From assembly GCF_029873635.1 (NCBI RefSeq), contig NC_080422.1:11873764-11937763 (forward strand): DNA of 64,000 nt, in the 5' to 3' direction. Positions 9,781-21,700 of the stretch are shown here, one piece after another. The translations under genes and the position numbers were made by a program. The first letter of the stretch is position 1. Every line of letters starts with the position of its first letter. This DNA is from Malania oleifera (lineage: Eukaryota > Streptophyta > Magnoliopsida > Santalales > Ximeniaceae). The notes beneath the pieces are model-generated. The model did no database searches and was not told the DNA's origin. It saw only the letters and a program-made list of their open reading frames with translations.

Positions 9781-12700
9781 TCAAGTTATTTTAGGTCTAC
9801 CCCTACCCCTTCTACTGCCCCCCATAGTAACCAACTCACTTTTCCTTATTAATGCACTATGTGATTTACGTTGTAAGTGTTCATACCATCTGAGTTGTCC
9901 ATCCTTTATCTTATCTTCTATAGGAGTTACACCTAACTTACCGCGAATATGTTCATTCCTTAATTTATCTTTCAATGTTATGCCACTCATCCATATAAGC
10001 ATTCTCATCTTGGTAACTTTTACTTTTTGGATATTCTGTTTTTTCGTCGCCTAACATTCAGATCCATATAGCATAATTGGTTTTATAGTCGTTCTATAAA
10101 ATTTCCCTTTTAATTTTAAGGGTATTATATGATCACAGAGCACATTTGAAGCACTTCTCCATCTTACTCGACATGCTTTAACTTTATGCATCACATCATC
10201 TTCAATTTCTCCTTCAGCTTGCATAATAGATCCAAAGTATTGAAATCTACTAAAAAGTAAGGTGTACTCCTAAGAGGGAGGGGGGTGAATTGGGATTTAA
10301 AAATTTCTTTATGAATCATTTTATTAATTCTTTCTCAACTCTTTTTAGTTTTAGCAATCACACATGTAAGGTTTAATTTCAAATCACAAGTTCAGCCAAG
10401 ACACAATTTAATTTAAAATTTATGAATGAACTTGAATGCTTTGCAACTTTCAACAATCAAAATTAAAACTCAATAAGCCAATTCAATCAATCAAGATAAG
10501 CTTCACAATATGAAGTACTACAACAATTCTAGCAAGCTTCCAAGATTCAGTTCTTTTGATATTGAGCTGTAGATAATGAACGTACTCCCTTAGAAGGTTT
10601 CCGCAATTCCCAATCACAAAACAATTTCCAACAACTTAAATAAGCATCCGCACAGTTTATATGTGCTGAAATTTAAAGAGAATAAGGAAGAGAGTGACAC
10701 CGAGATTTTTACAAGATTTGGCTATACCCACCTACGTCCTTGCCTTAGGTACACCACACAAGGTAATACTATAACACTCCTTTAATTGGGCGAAGCAAAC
10801 CTTTTACACACTCCTTCAAGTAGGATGGAACCCTCATCTCCAATCGATACCTCACGCTTGGTAATTCAACGATTCAACAATCCTGAACCGTCAAAACAAC
10901 AAGAACAAGAACAATTCTTGTGTACAAAGAACACTCTCAAAATAGAGCTGATTAGTACAAGTTAAAGTACAACTAACATACTTCAATTTAAAATATCAAT
11001 ATAGAATTGAATTGAAGCTCAGAATTTTTATCACCGAGAAACTTCTTTCTTTGATTGAAAAACTCAATATATGTGTGCAAAGATCGGTGAGAATAGATTA
11101 GCAAGACTCAGTAGAGCTTCAGCAAGTATGTGTGAGCAAGAAGACTTTTGAAGAGTATGAGTGATAAGACTTGATTGCTGATTGTAATTGATGATTGTAT
11201 GTAGTTATGTATAACTTTTGGTTTTCCATGTATTTGTAGAGTTAAAAAGCATCTATTTCGTGTTCCCCAAGTTACTTTGAGTATTTCCCAAATTTTTTAC
11301 AAAAATTGGGGTCCAAGGATTCTAATTTGGAAACTTTTATTCATTGTTAAAAAATAGCCGTTATGAAATTCAATCGACTGGACTTATCAGGGTCAGTCGT
11401 CTGGACTTTGAATTTCAGTGAAATATCAAAGTCAGAATGAGGTCAGTCGTCTAGGTCAGTCGACTAGGCTTGTTCTGTCTTCTCAAAATTAATTCAACAT
11501 AAATGCCAGTCTTTTGGACAAACAAAAATCCATGCTTTTATATTGTTTGTTTCCAAAAACTTTTGTGAGCTTTTACTTGCCAAATTACTGAGTCTTTTGA
11601 AGATATTTTCTGGGATTTTTCAAAATTTGGTCTCTAAGTCAATAATTAATCCTAATGAACTTCAAAGCATTCATATTGACTTTTAATTGAAATACTTACA
11701 TAAGACTTTCTTAAGACTTAAAAAATCAATCTAAATGCGAAGTCTTCATGTATGTATTTCTTTGAGTCCATCTTGTCCTTGAGCTTCAATATTCCTTAAG
11801 CTTGCATCACATTGGTTTATCTTTGATCATTTTATTTGACCACTTGTCTTTGGAATGTAAGCTTTCAATTCAGCTTGTAATTACTTGATCTTGAAATCAT
11901 ATGCTTGATTCCTGAAACATCATCACTTTAACCAAAACATGTTAAATTTCCCTGATTTGTTATTATCAAAATAAGATTTGTAAGCCTTGTTAGGCCAACA
12001 TCTACAAGTGCTATTTATTTTTTCATCATCAAGTTTAACTTTCTCTCCAAATATTCTTCCTATCATTACTAAAATTATATTTCATATATTATGTCTTATT
12101 TTTACTTACCCTAAAGCCTCTAGATTCCAAAGTTTCTCTATATAATTCTAACTCAGCCTCTACTCCGTCCCTAATTTTATCAATTAATATAATATCATCT
12201 GCAAATAACATACACCATGAAACGTCCTTTTGAATACAGTTAGTCAGTTGGTCCATCACTAAAGTATAAAGATAAGGACTCAAAGCAGATCCTTGATGTA
12301 AACCTATGGTGATTGGAAATTCTCTAGTTTCTCCATCTATAGTCCTTACATTAGTCATTACTCCTTCGTACATATCATTAATGACATCAGTATACCTACT
12401 ACATACACCCTTTTTTTTCCTAAAACCCACCATAGAACTTCCTTAGGTATCCCATCATATGCTTTCTTAAGGTCAATATATATCATATGCAAGTCTCTAT
12501 TCTTTTCCTTAAACTTTTCCATTAATCTTTTTAAAAGATATATAGCTTTTGTAATAGATCTCCTAGGCATAAAAGCAAATTGATTTTCTGAGACATTCGT
12601 TTCTAACCTTAATCTTTGTTCAAGTATTCTTTCCTATAGTTTCATCGTATGACTTATAAGTTTAATTCTACAATAGTTATTATAATTTTGAATATCTCTT

Positions 12701-12790
12701 TTATTTTTGTATATAGGTATTAAAGTGTTTTTCTTCCATTCATTTGCCATTTTCTTAGTTTTTATAGTTATATTAAACAAAGTAGTTAAT
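9781..12790 (-). pseudogene. RTE LINE reverse transcriptase pseudogene
   Basis: Visible from N to C on the minus strand: KMANEWKKN and YKNKRDIQNYNN (fingers region), [39 protein letters not shown] and the catalytic FADD at 12194-12205. After the inserted LTR come FQYFGSIMQAEGEIEDD, KLKGKFYRTTIKPIMLYGSE, and the conserved C-terminal stretch MRMLIWMSG to RRGRGRPK. Lesions include a stop in the ERILEQRL region near 12635, a length change in the T run at about 12411-12418 that shifts frame, a stop at 12089, and the LTR insertion itself. FADD is intact, but the gene cannot be expressed. Confidence 0.88.
10251..12000 (-). mobile_element. Solo LTR 'd' (copia-type, same broad family as LTRs a, b, c), inserted in the RTE LINE
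   Basis: TCTAC is present at both flanks (10246-10250 and 12001-12005), a 5-bp target-site duplication. Read on the minus strand the LTR starts TGTTGGCCTAAC. It ends with the CACCCCCCTCTTAGGAGTACACC style of the other LTRs in this family, although its last bases have lost the CA end. GTCGAC-like motifs (ATCGACTGG, AGTCGACTAG) at 11371-11466 lie upstream of a degenerate TATA at 11226-11241. No coding region is present, so it is a solo LTR left by LTR-LTR recombination. Copia assignment is inferred from LTR style only. Confidence 0.75.
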
Positions 12791-12805
12791 CATATAATTC
12801 CGTTA

Positions 12806-13705
12806 TTACCTAAACAAACTATTATTATGTTATGCACATTACAATTAAGAATGCACTTTAATTAGTGTTCTAATATACAAACCAGTAATTTATATGAGAA
12901 GGAATACATTATTATCATCATCATTATAAGTTTAAAGACATTGAAGTAAGACTACTTATATAATTTTAAATATTATTTGAGATCATAAATTTTGAAATTC
13001 AAATTTGAATTTTTGTGAAGTTAAAAGCAACTGAATACAATTTTATATTAGATTTTATCAAAACTCATATAAATTTAAATTCAAAACTCGAATTTTATAT
13101 TCTCAAACATGAGATACATAAGGATGCAATTTCAAAGAACCTAAACCGAACCAACCAATCTAGTTAGAACTGAACGCCTATTCAATTTGGGTGGTACCAA
13201 AAGAAGGCAGATAAATCACTAAGCCTACTCTGGGCATTAAACTATTAATTATCTAATTCAATATTCTCAAATTTCAATTAATTTTTTCATTTCAATAGCT
13301 TCGTCCCCTAGCTTGATCCCCCCCCCCCCCTTTTTTTTAAAAAAAAAAATGATCTTATTTGCTTTCCAAGATATTTTTTTGATGATTTGCTCATTTCAAC
13401 TATTTAAAAATGAAAATTTGAAATTGCTATGCCATTAATTTACTTCATGTATATATACACACACACAAACACACACACATAAATATAGGATAAAAGATAC
13501 TTACACCCCTAAGGTTCGACAAAAAGATAGAGACCTTTCCCCAAGGTTTCAAAAATTCTACTAACCTCCCAAAAGTTTTTAAAATTCCACAAACCTCCAC
13601 TAAAATTTACTAAAAACACACAAATCTTTCATAAAAATTATTTATTTACAAAATAGAAGTAGAGATTTTTATTTTTTTGATAAATTTTAGAAAAAATTTC
13701 AAAAT
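12806..13705. other. AT-rich DNA flanking the nest
   Basis: No gene is seen. A poly-C/poly-T/poly-A junction lies at 13319-13349 and a (CA)n run near 13458-13480. From about 13490 an unidentified dispersed repeat begins (purine/pyrimidine blocks such as CCTTTCCCCAAGGTTTC). It is cut at 13710 by LTR a and resumes at 54210, which supports the insertion model. Confidence 0.55.
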
Positions 13706-13710
13706 TTTTG

Positions 13711-13950
13711 TGTTGACTTTTTGAGTCCAATCTCTATTTTGATATTGACAAACACAAGTGTCTCATGTGTGTGTCTAGTATTTTTAACAAGTTCATAATT
13801 CGGAATGTACACACAAAAGAGGAAGATCACATCATCCTAACTGTTCCATGAAGACTTGAAAAGCAAAAGAAGAAGAAGACATTTATTACATTTGTATTGC
13901 ATTTAATTTTTATTTTTGGTCTGTAATAATGCATTTATCTGCATGATATG
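13711..13950 (+). mobile_element. Outer solo LTR 'a', left part
   Basis: It starts TGTTGACTTTTTGAGTCC, preceded by TTTTG (13706-13710). After 240 bases it is cut by LTR b, which begins with a similar TGTTGACTCTGTGAGTCCG. Its right part is at 52492-54204, about 38.5 kb away, followed by a second TTTTG at 54205-54209. The matched 5-bp duplication and the in-register continuation show this is one LTR of about 1.95 kb split by later insertions. Confidence 0.82.
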
Positions 13951-15005
13951 TGTTGACTCTGTGAGTCCGATCTCTGTTTTGATGCTGACAAAACACTATG
14001 AACTTATGTGTGTATTTAGCATGTGCACAGGTCTTTAATTGAGATCACACATAAAGGACAAGGAGTATAGAGACCAAGACAGATTATACACGTTCACCTG
14101 GCATACTTCATTAAGTGAAGAGCATGAAGACTAAAGAAATTTCTATTTTTATTGTAATTGCATTTAGTTTTCGGGTTTGTAATAACGGACTGTATTATTT
14201 GCATGTCACGCATGATAGGGTATATGCTCAAAAGACCATAGACTGACTATAGGTCCCAAATCATTGCATGAAAAAGCCCCCTATAACTTAGCATTAACAA
14301 ATATGTGATTAGGGGTGTCTTCAAAAGGGAGTTAGAACTTGAATGGACAAAGTTGGTGTGTTCGGTTGACCAAACCCCAACACACAGAAACACTTCGGTC
14401 GACCGAACCTCCTCAGGGTCAAAAAGTTGACCACTTGGTCGACCATCTTAAAATGAATATCAATGCCCTGGTCGACCGGACTAGCATGTGGGAAATCCCA
14501 ACATCCTGGCCGACCAAACCTTTAGGTTTAATATGACTTGGTCGACCGAATACATGAAGTTTGGTCAACCGAACTAAATCTGGTCGACCGAACCTTGGAG
14601 TTCAAAAATTGCCTTAAGTCTGGTCGACCATCACTGCAGTTCAAAAATACTCTCGTTGACCGAATTGAGCAACCTGGTCGATCGAACCTTAAAAATGGTT
14701 GATCAACCCTCTCGGGTTGTCCAATTTTTATTGAAGTTAAACTAGGTTATTTTTAATTAAACTCACTTAATCTTTTTTAAAAATACCCAGCGTGTCTCCA
14801 ACAGCTATAATTTCTCCCAACTCTATAATTACTTCCTCATTTGCAAAATTAAGAGATAATTAGGATTTTGAGATTAGCCAAATTTCTCTGAAAATCATTT
14901 TGGCCAAAATCATTCATACTCCTATATTTCTTCAAATATATTGCCAAAATCCACTTCCTATATTCATCTAGCCATTTATTTTGAGTGAGATTGGTTTGTC
15001 ATACT
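13951..15005 (+). mobile_element. Second-level solo LTR 'b', left part
   Basis: It starts TGTTGACTCTGTGAGTCCG after ATATG (13946-13950). Its end is at 52491, followed by ATATG (52492-52496). It is interrupted at 15005 by element E and resumes at 51756; some of its own sequence may have been lost at that right junction. The left part holds the GTCGAC-type motif array and a weak TATA-like CTATAATTA near 14823. No coding capacity. Confidence 0.82.
14390..14700 (+). promoter_or_regulatory. Array of GGTCGACCGAAC-like motifs in LTR b
   Basis: About a dozen exact or degenerate copies of a GGTCGACCGAAC motif occur at irregular spacing, roughly 20-45 bases apart; exact GTCGAC cores are near 14398, 14438, 14472, 14541, 14583 and 14624. 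The same kind of array is found in LTR c (49780-50300) and LTR a (52505-52950). It sits between the LTR start and the TATA region, so it falls in U3. Possible transcription-factor sites or methylation targets; function inferred only from position. Confidence 0.6.
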
Positions 15006-15334
15006 TGTAGACACCCTATTTTTGCCTGAACATATTAGGGTTTTGGGAAGAAAGCTTATAAAAAGGCTCTTACGGGGGCACTCACACACAGTCGTGGGGG
15101 GAGGAGACAAAAAAACAAAAAACAAAAAAAAAAGACCTAGGCCTCTTATCTCTTCCCTCTCTTTTCCATGCACAGCCTCCCTTCTTGCTAGCCATCTCCA
15201 TCTTTTCTCCATCTCGCAGCCCCTCACAGGCTCACTTGCAACCGCCACCCCACCTCTCTCTCTCTTCCATCTCTCTTCCCTTTTCTCTTACTGTCACCCC
15301 CGCACACATAGCAGCACACCTACCAAGCTGCTCC
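15006..15334 (+). repeat. Element E 5' LTR, first part (U3 and TATA)
   Basis: Bases 15006-15334 match 47761-48112 of the 3' LTR. A TATA box (CTTATAAAAAGGC, near 15055) lies only about 50 bases from the LTR start, so U3 is very short and most of this long LTR would be transcribed leader. The segment ends GCTCC, the target site of Tekay-1. Confidence 0.82.
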
Positions 15335-15411
15335 TGTGATGACCCGAAGAATAATAGTATTTAAATAATGATTAAAAGGGTGGAAAATGGAGACAATAAT
15401 AGAAGGAGGAA

Positions 15412-15645
15412 GTCGACGACATTGCACTTTGGAAGGAATAACTGAGAGAAGTTATCAGGGCCTCATCGACGAACACGGGGGATTCGTCGACGAGGGTATA
15501 AGAGGACCTCGTCGACGAAGACACGATTCGTCGACGAGGAAATACCAAGAGAGGTTTTGAATAGACTGAATTTCGTTGACAAGGAGTGACTTTCATCGAC
15601 GAAATTATTGAAGGACTCGTCGACGAGATGACGTGGCTCATCGAC
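15412..15645 (+). promoter_or_regulatory. Array of TCGTCGACGA palindromes in Tekay U3
   Basis: Eight to nine exact or near-exact copies of the 10-bp palindrome TCGTCGACGA occur; exact GTCGAC cores are at 15412, 15486, 15511, 15530 and 15619. They end immediately before the TATA box. Equivalent arrays lie at 22510-22770, 34675-34865, 41630-41800 and 45880-46050, in each case next to the TATA box on the U3 side. The constant position in five LTRs argues for a cis-regulatory role; the binding factor is unknown. Confidence 0.7.
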
Positions 15646-15654
15646 GAATCCAAT

Positions 15655-15663
15655 CCTATAAAT
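15655..15663 (+). promoter_or_regulatory. TATA box of Tekay-1 5' LTR
   Basis: CTATAAATA at the end of the palindrome array; the CT-rich transcribed leader starts about 50 bases downstream. The same box occurs in the 3' LTR at about 22774-22782. Confidence 0.7.
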
Positions 15664-15712
15664 ATCAAAAACCCGAATTTAAATGTCAAAAATTAGCAAA
15701 ATTTCACACACA

Positions 15713-15746
<34 letters not shown>

Positions 15747-17418
15747 ATTCGGTTTCTCTCTCTCTTCTATCTTCGATTTTAGGCCGGATTTCCGCCGGTT
15801 CGACGATTTGAAGGCACCACGATACTTTTGGGGAAGTTCTCTCTGAATCTGCCGGAGCGGATCATTGGTAAAAGCAAGTTGGAAATCATCCCTCAGTTGA
15901 GGTAAGACTTTTTAAGTCAAATTTGGTCTTACAGTAGTTATAGGAAATGATATACACGTGAAAATACTGAAGTTTAGTACTGAGAGTTTTCATTTTCAGG
16001 GTATTGATTAGGAAATCCTACGGGTGTGAGACTAGTGTTTAAAGGGGCTTTTCTCAATCGTCAGGTAAGAGAATAAACTAAAACAGTTATTTTTCATGCA
16101 AATTATTATTATGTATGAGTAAATTTACTTTCAGAAAAGCATGTATTATATTTGTATATTACGAAGGAAATTGTACATTTGGGAAAAATACTGCTAATAT
16201 GTTGAAATGAATCTGTGTGTATGAGATGTCAAAAACTATGATTTGAGAATACAATGTATGGTTTTATATAGCAAATGTGTGGCATGAATATTATTTTACG
16301 AGGAAAATATCATGATATGGCAATCATATAAATGAAAAATATTTTGATAAATTATGAAAGAATATAGTACATTATGATGTTGAAATTACATGATAAATTG
16401 ATTATTTTCAGAATGATATACATATATGAAATGATTTTGGCGCGAGGTCGTATTTATGTATGATTTCAGCGCGAGGTCATATTTATGAGACGATCGGCAC
16501 GAGGCCGTATTTATGAAATTATGAAAGATGCTATATTATCATGTACTATATGTTATCAGAACCCAGATATTAGTTTAGTTCAGTTCAGGAGGTCGGTACC
16601 GTAATTTACAGATTAGATATCTATGATCAGATTGTTGCTAACCACCCCAAGAGGGGGTGGGAGATGGATAGTCGATGTGGCTTTCAGTAGAGTGTGGACG
16701 TCCACCTGGCAGTCCGGACCAGGGTGTGGCGGACCCATTGTACTTACAGACATTTTTGACTCGGCAGTGGTCGACCAGCCATTGTCGGGTCCCGCCTTCG
16801 GGTTGCACAACCCGTCATGGGAGGGGGGTAATACATGACATCAACTAACTATTCATCCTGAGTATGTTTTCAGTATTACCAGTTATAATAGATGTTTTAT
16901 GTACGATATGATTTATTAGCAAATATGAAAGTATATGATTATTCAGTACGATATGATGAATGTTTACAGAAATGTGAAATGTACTTTATATGTATAATTG
17001 CCTTAAATGTTCATGTTACCACACAACTGTATTTAGTTTATTTTCCTTTACTAAGAAGTGTCTCACCCCCGAACTTAATTAATTTTTTAGGAGACCCTGA
17101 GAGACCAGTGGGTCGTGGCTGCTGTTGAGCTTATTGAGTTACCCTACTAGGAGGGTAAGATTCTGATATAGAAGCAGGAGATTTTTGTTGTATGATCCTA
17201 GGATTAATTTGATTTTGGAGATTGTATATAAATACAGTATATTGATGATGTAGTAAACTCTGGTATTATGTTTTATGATTGGATGATTGAGATTTTACAC
17301 TTACTGCTGCTTAAGTTTCCGCTGTGATTGACAGGTATTCCCGCTACCCACGGGTTCAGGTTGATTTTTCTATTTAATATATTTCATTTTATATTAAGAT
17401 TTTTAAGGTCGTTACAGT

Positions 17419-17432
17419 TTAGTATCAGAGCC
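17419..17432 (+). other. Tekay-1 primer-binding site (initiator tRNA-Met type)
   Basis: TTAGTATCAGAGCC starts two bases after the LTR end. It is one change away from the TGGTATCAGAGC primer-binding site complementary to the 3' end of initiator methionine tRNA, usual for Tekay elements. Confidence 0.75.
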
Positions 17433-17709
17433 TAGGATACTAGGTTCTGTAAACTCTAGAGTGCAGCAGTAATAATACCAGAGTATAGGTTAAGAGGATT
17501 TGAGGTCTGATTTTGTAGTTTAGATGCAAGACTTTCGTGGTGGGTTGTGTGATTTTCCTGGGGTGACGATTTCAGGAAATTCAAATTATCGTCGGGTTGG
17601 GTATCTAGGTTGCAAGATTGAACCTCAAATTAAGATCAGAAGAATATATTATATGATTTGAGTAATATGTATAGTGAAGGGGTTCTGAGTTAAGTTATTT
17701 GTTTTCAGG

Positions 17710-18760
17710 ATGGACCCTGGTGGCAATAGTGCGCACGCTAGTGGAAGTGAGGGTGCTGGACCCTCAGGCACCGCGGGTAGTGATTCAGATGCTGTCTTAC
17801 GTAGCGTGGCACAACAGGTTATGACATAAATTGCCAGGAGTTCGAGGGAACAGGGTGGTCCATTGGCAAGCCATAGTAGTTCGATAGAGAAATTCATAAA
17901 GATGAATCCTCCAGCTTTCTTAGGGGGAATGAAACCTGTAGTTGCTGAAAACTGGGTGCAGGAGGTAGAGAAAGTGTTTGCAGTACTACAGTGTTTGAAG
18001 GAGCAGAGGGTACTATTTGCCACATATAAACTGACTGGAGAGGCCGAGAGATGGTGGTCGGCGGTGATATTATTAGAGCAGCAGAGGACTGTACTTGTGG
18101 AGATGACGTGGGAGTGGTTTAAAGAAATATTCTTCAACAGGAATTTTCCAGCCTCGTTCAGGGAGGCTAAGATTGAGGAGTTCCTGAATCTGAAGTAGGG
18201 ACAGGTGTCAATGCAGCAGTATGCGACGAGGTTCATCAAGTTATCTCGCTTCGCCCGTACATCATTCCAGATGAGGTGAAGAAGGTACGATAGTTTGAAA
18301 GAGGCCCGAGGAAAGAAATTTATAAGCAGGTATCGATACTGAAGTTGCAGGACTTCGCCGAGCTAGTTGACTGAGCTATTATAGCAAAAATTGGTGATCG
18401 GTTGGAGGCCGAGGAGCAGAGACAGAAGAAGAGATCTGCACCTTCCGGTTCCTAGTAGGGAGTCAGCCGTGCTTCATGGAAAAGAGGTGTTTATTATAGA
18501 GACCGGAGACAGGAGATTGGGAATCGCGGTTTCTAGGGTGTGCAGCCATCTCCATCTTACCCATCTTGCAGGAAGAGACACCTGGGGGAGTGTCGTGCTG
18601 GGCGGGGTGTCTGCTACAGGTGTGGGGAGTCAGGACATATGATGAGGGAGTGTCCGACACAGATTGGTGCTGCCCCTGCTCCTAGACCTACTCGAGCAGG
18701 TTACCAGGTGCCACGGGGAGGCCAGCAGAGGAATATGGCCCCAGCCAAGGTTTTTTATTT
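17710..18760 (+). pseudogene. Tekay-1 gag pseudogene
   Basis: The ATG at 17710 starts MDPGGNSAHASGSEG. A retrotransposon gag capsid region (KMNPPAFLGGMKP, AENWVQEVEKVF, LTGEAERWW) lies at about 17880-18200. A CCHC zinc knuckle (CYRCGESGHMMREC) that binds RNA lies at 18612-18653. Stops interrupt it at 17827-17829 (TAA) and 18196-18198 (TAG), with more between 18270 and 18530, and the knuckle is in a different frame from the start. The start is chosen because the same MDPGGNSAHASG opening occurs in Tekay-2. Gag would form the virus-like particle; this copy cannot. Confidence 0.85.
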
Positions 18761-21700
18761 GACGTTGAGCGATGCTAAGGCGGCCGGCGACGTGGTGAGA
18801 GGTACGGTTAATATGTTTTCATTTAAAGTTATTACACTTTTTGATTCTAGTGCCACACATTCGTTTGTGTCCTTGGGATGTGTTAAATTATGTGGGGTTG
18901 AAACACACTCACTAGGTGTCGAGTTATTAGTGGCTACACCGACCGGGTCAGCGGTGAGATGTAGTAGGATGCTTTATGGTTGCCTAGTTGATGTTCAGGG
19001 AAGAATTTTATCTGCTGATTTGGTGGTGCTAGATATGCACGGGTTTGACATCATCTTCGGCATGGATTGGCTAGCAGCTAATTCTGTTATTATAGATTGT
19101 CGTGCAAGGGAAGTGATATTCAGACCTCTAGGAAAATTAGAATTCAGATTTACAGGGTCACGAGTGCAATCTTTACCTCGGATAGTCTCATCTGTTTAGG
19201 CGAGGAGACTGCTCCAGAGTGGCTGTTAGGGATTTGTGACTTTTGTGAAGGAAATGTCAGAAAATGAATTAAAGCTTATCAATATATCTGTGGTGAAAGA
19301 ATTTACAGATGTGTTCCTAGATGAATTACCAGGTTTGTCGCCTGATCGTGAGGTAGATTTCCCTATTGATCTACTTCCAAGTACAACGTCGATCTCTAAA
19401 GCACCGTACGGAATGGCGCCAGTAGAGTTAGCAGAACTGAAAGATCAGTTGTAAGATTTTCTTGATAAGGGCCTTATACGACCTAGTGTATCTCCGTGGG
19501 AAGCTCCAGTACTGTTTGTGAAAAAGAAGGACGAGTCTATGAGGATATGTCTAGATTACAGGAAGATTAATAAGGTGACTATTAAGAATAAGTATCCTCT
19601 ACCCCGTATCGATGATTTGTTTGATCAGCTCCATGGTACACGGGTATATTCTAAGATTGATCTCAGGTCAGGTTACCATCAGGTAAAAGTGAAAGCAGAA
19701 GACGTCTTGAAGACGACCTTCAAGACCAGGTACGGGCATTACGAGTTTCTTGTTATGCCATTTGGTTTGACGAATGCTCCTGTGGTATTTATGAACTTGA
19801 TGAACAAAGTCTTCTACCAATACCTAGACCAGTTTGTTGTTGTTTTTATTAATGATGTACTAGTTTATTCGAGGAGCTATGAGGAGCATGAGACGCACTT
19901 GAGGCAGGTTTTGCAGACACTTCGGGAAAAGAAATTGTACGCCAAGTTCAGTAAATGTGAATTTTGGCTTGAGAAGGTTGTGTTCTTGGGGCATGTTGTA
20001 TCTGGAGATGGTATTTCTGTGGATCCTAGTAAAATTGAGGCGGTAGTGAATTGGGCTAAACCGATGAACGTCCAGGAGATCATGAGTTTCTTGGGGTTAG
20101 CTGGTTCTTACCATCATTTCTTTGAGGGGTACTCAGCTTTATCAGGACCTCTGACACGACTGATTAGGAAGAATGCCAGATTTGAATGGGACGATAGTTG
20201 TGAGCAAAATTTTCAAGAACTGAAGTAGAGGTTAGTTACAGCGCCTGTATTGATCATCCCGTTTGGGGGTGAGGGTTATACTATTTACAGTGATACGTCC
20301 TTGAAGGGACTTGACTGTGTACTGATGCAGCATGATAGGGTGGTGACATATGCATCAAGACAGTTAAAAGAATACGAAAAGAACTACCCTACCCATGATC
20401 TTGAATTGGCTGTAGTGGTACACGAATTGAAAATTTGGAGGCATTATCTGTACGGTGAGCAGTGTGAAATTTTTTCCGACCACAAGAGTTTAAAGTATTT
20501 CTTCACCCAGAAGGAATTGAATATGAGACAGATAATATGGTTAGAGTTAATTAAAGATTTTGATTGTACTATCAATTACCACTTAGGGAAAGCAAAAGTA
20601 GTAGCTGATGCACTGAGCAGGAAGTCTGGGGAATAAGTGTTGGCAGTTATGGAGATCCAGCGCCCGATCATGATGGATCTAGAGAGACTCGGCATTGAAT
20701 TGATGGAGAGTAATATTCCAGTATGTATCGCCAGCCTAGTGGTACAGCCTACTCTGCAGGAAAGAATTAAAGCCGCCCAGAAAGAAGATCCAAAATTGGT
20801 AGAGGTAATGGACAGAGTGCAGAGTGGTCAGGGAGAGGAATTTTGCATTTCAGATGACGGAGTTTTGCGGTTGCGTTCCAGACTGTATGTTCCTGCTGAT
20901 GCTGACGTTAGAAGGACTATTTTAGAGGAGGCTCACAGACCCTTGCATGCGGTTCATCCCGGTAGTACGAAAATGTACAGAGATCTGCGAGAGTTTTACT
21001 AGTGGAGTGGTATGAAGAGGGAGATCGTCGAGTATGTAGCCCAGTGTTTGACGTGCCAACAGGTAAAAGCTGAGCACTAGAGCGGGTCTGTTGCAGCCGC
21101 TATTTATCTTAGAGTAGAAGTGAGATCATATATCCATGGACTTCGTTTTAGGGCTGCCGTCGACATCTCATGGCTAGAATGCGATTTGGGTAATAGTAGA
21201 CTGATTGACTAAGTTCGCCCATTTTCTCCCTATCAAGATCAGCTACTCCCTTGGCCGATTGGTAGAGATTTACGTTCAGGGGATAGTTCGTTCCCATGGA
21301 GTACCAATATCCATAGTGTCAGATCGAGACCCGCGTTTCACGTCACAATTTTGGAGGAGCTTGTAGGAGGCTCTGGGGTCTCAGTTATCGTTTAGCATGA
21401 CATTCCATCCTCAGTCAGACGGACAGACTGAGAGGACGATACAGATACTAGAAGATATGCTCCGTGCATGTGTATTAGATTTTGGGGGTAGCTGGACTCA
21501 GTTCATGCTACTGGTGGAGTTCGCGTATAATAACAGTTACCAGTCCAGTATTGGCATGACACCGTTTAAGGCCTTGTACGGTAGGAGATGTGGATCTCCT
21601 TTGTATTGGGACGAGATAGGTGATTGGTGAGTTATGGGACCAGAGCTGGTACAGCAGGCGTACGATAAGGGTCGGCTTATCAGGGAAAGAATCAGTGCAT

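Larger units (their letters stand above)
9641..12805 (-). mobile_element. RTE-type LINE, 5'-truncated, split by a solo LTR
   Basis: The minus strand encodes the C-terminal half of an RTE-clade non-LTR retrotransposon polyprotein in two parts, 12805-12001 and 10250-9781. A short 3' untranslated region ends in a TTGTTGTTG-type tail near 9641, as usual for plant RTE elements. The two parts join in sense across a 1.75-kb insertion at 10251-12000. The 5' end is lost near 12805, the usual result of aborted target-primed reverse transcription. Confidence 0.85.
15335..17416 (+). repeat. Tekay-1 5' LTR
   Basis: TG...CA termini, U3 with a GTCGAC array (15412-15645), TATA at 15655-15663 (CTATAAATA), then a CT-rich leader from 15714. 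Three copies of a GCGCGAGGTCGTATTTATG-like motif lie at 16440-16515. Chance open frames at 16613-16838 are not genes. Confidence 0.88.

Noticed and set aside
17649-18239. A 196-codon minus-strand frame
   Set aside because: Antisense shadow of the Tekay-1 gag; the plus strand has clear gag motifs and the minus frame has none.
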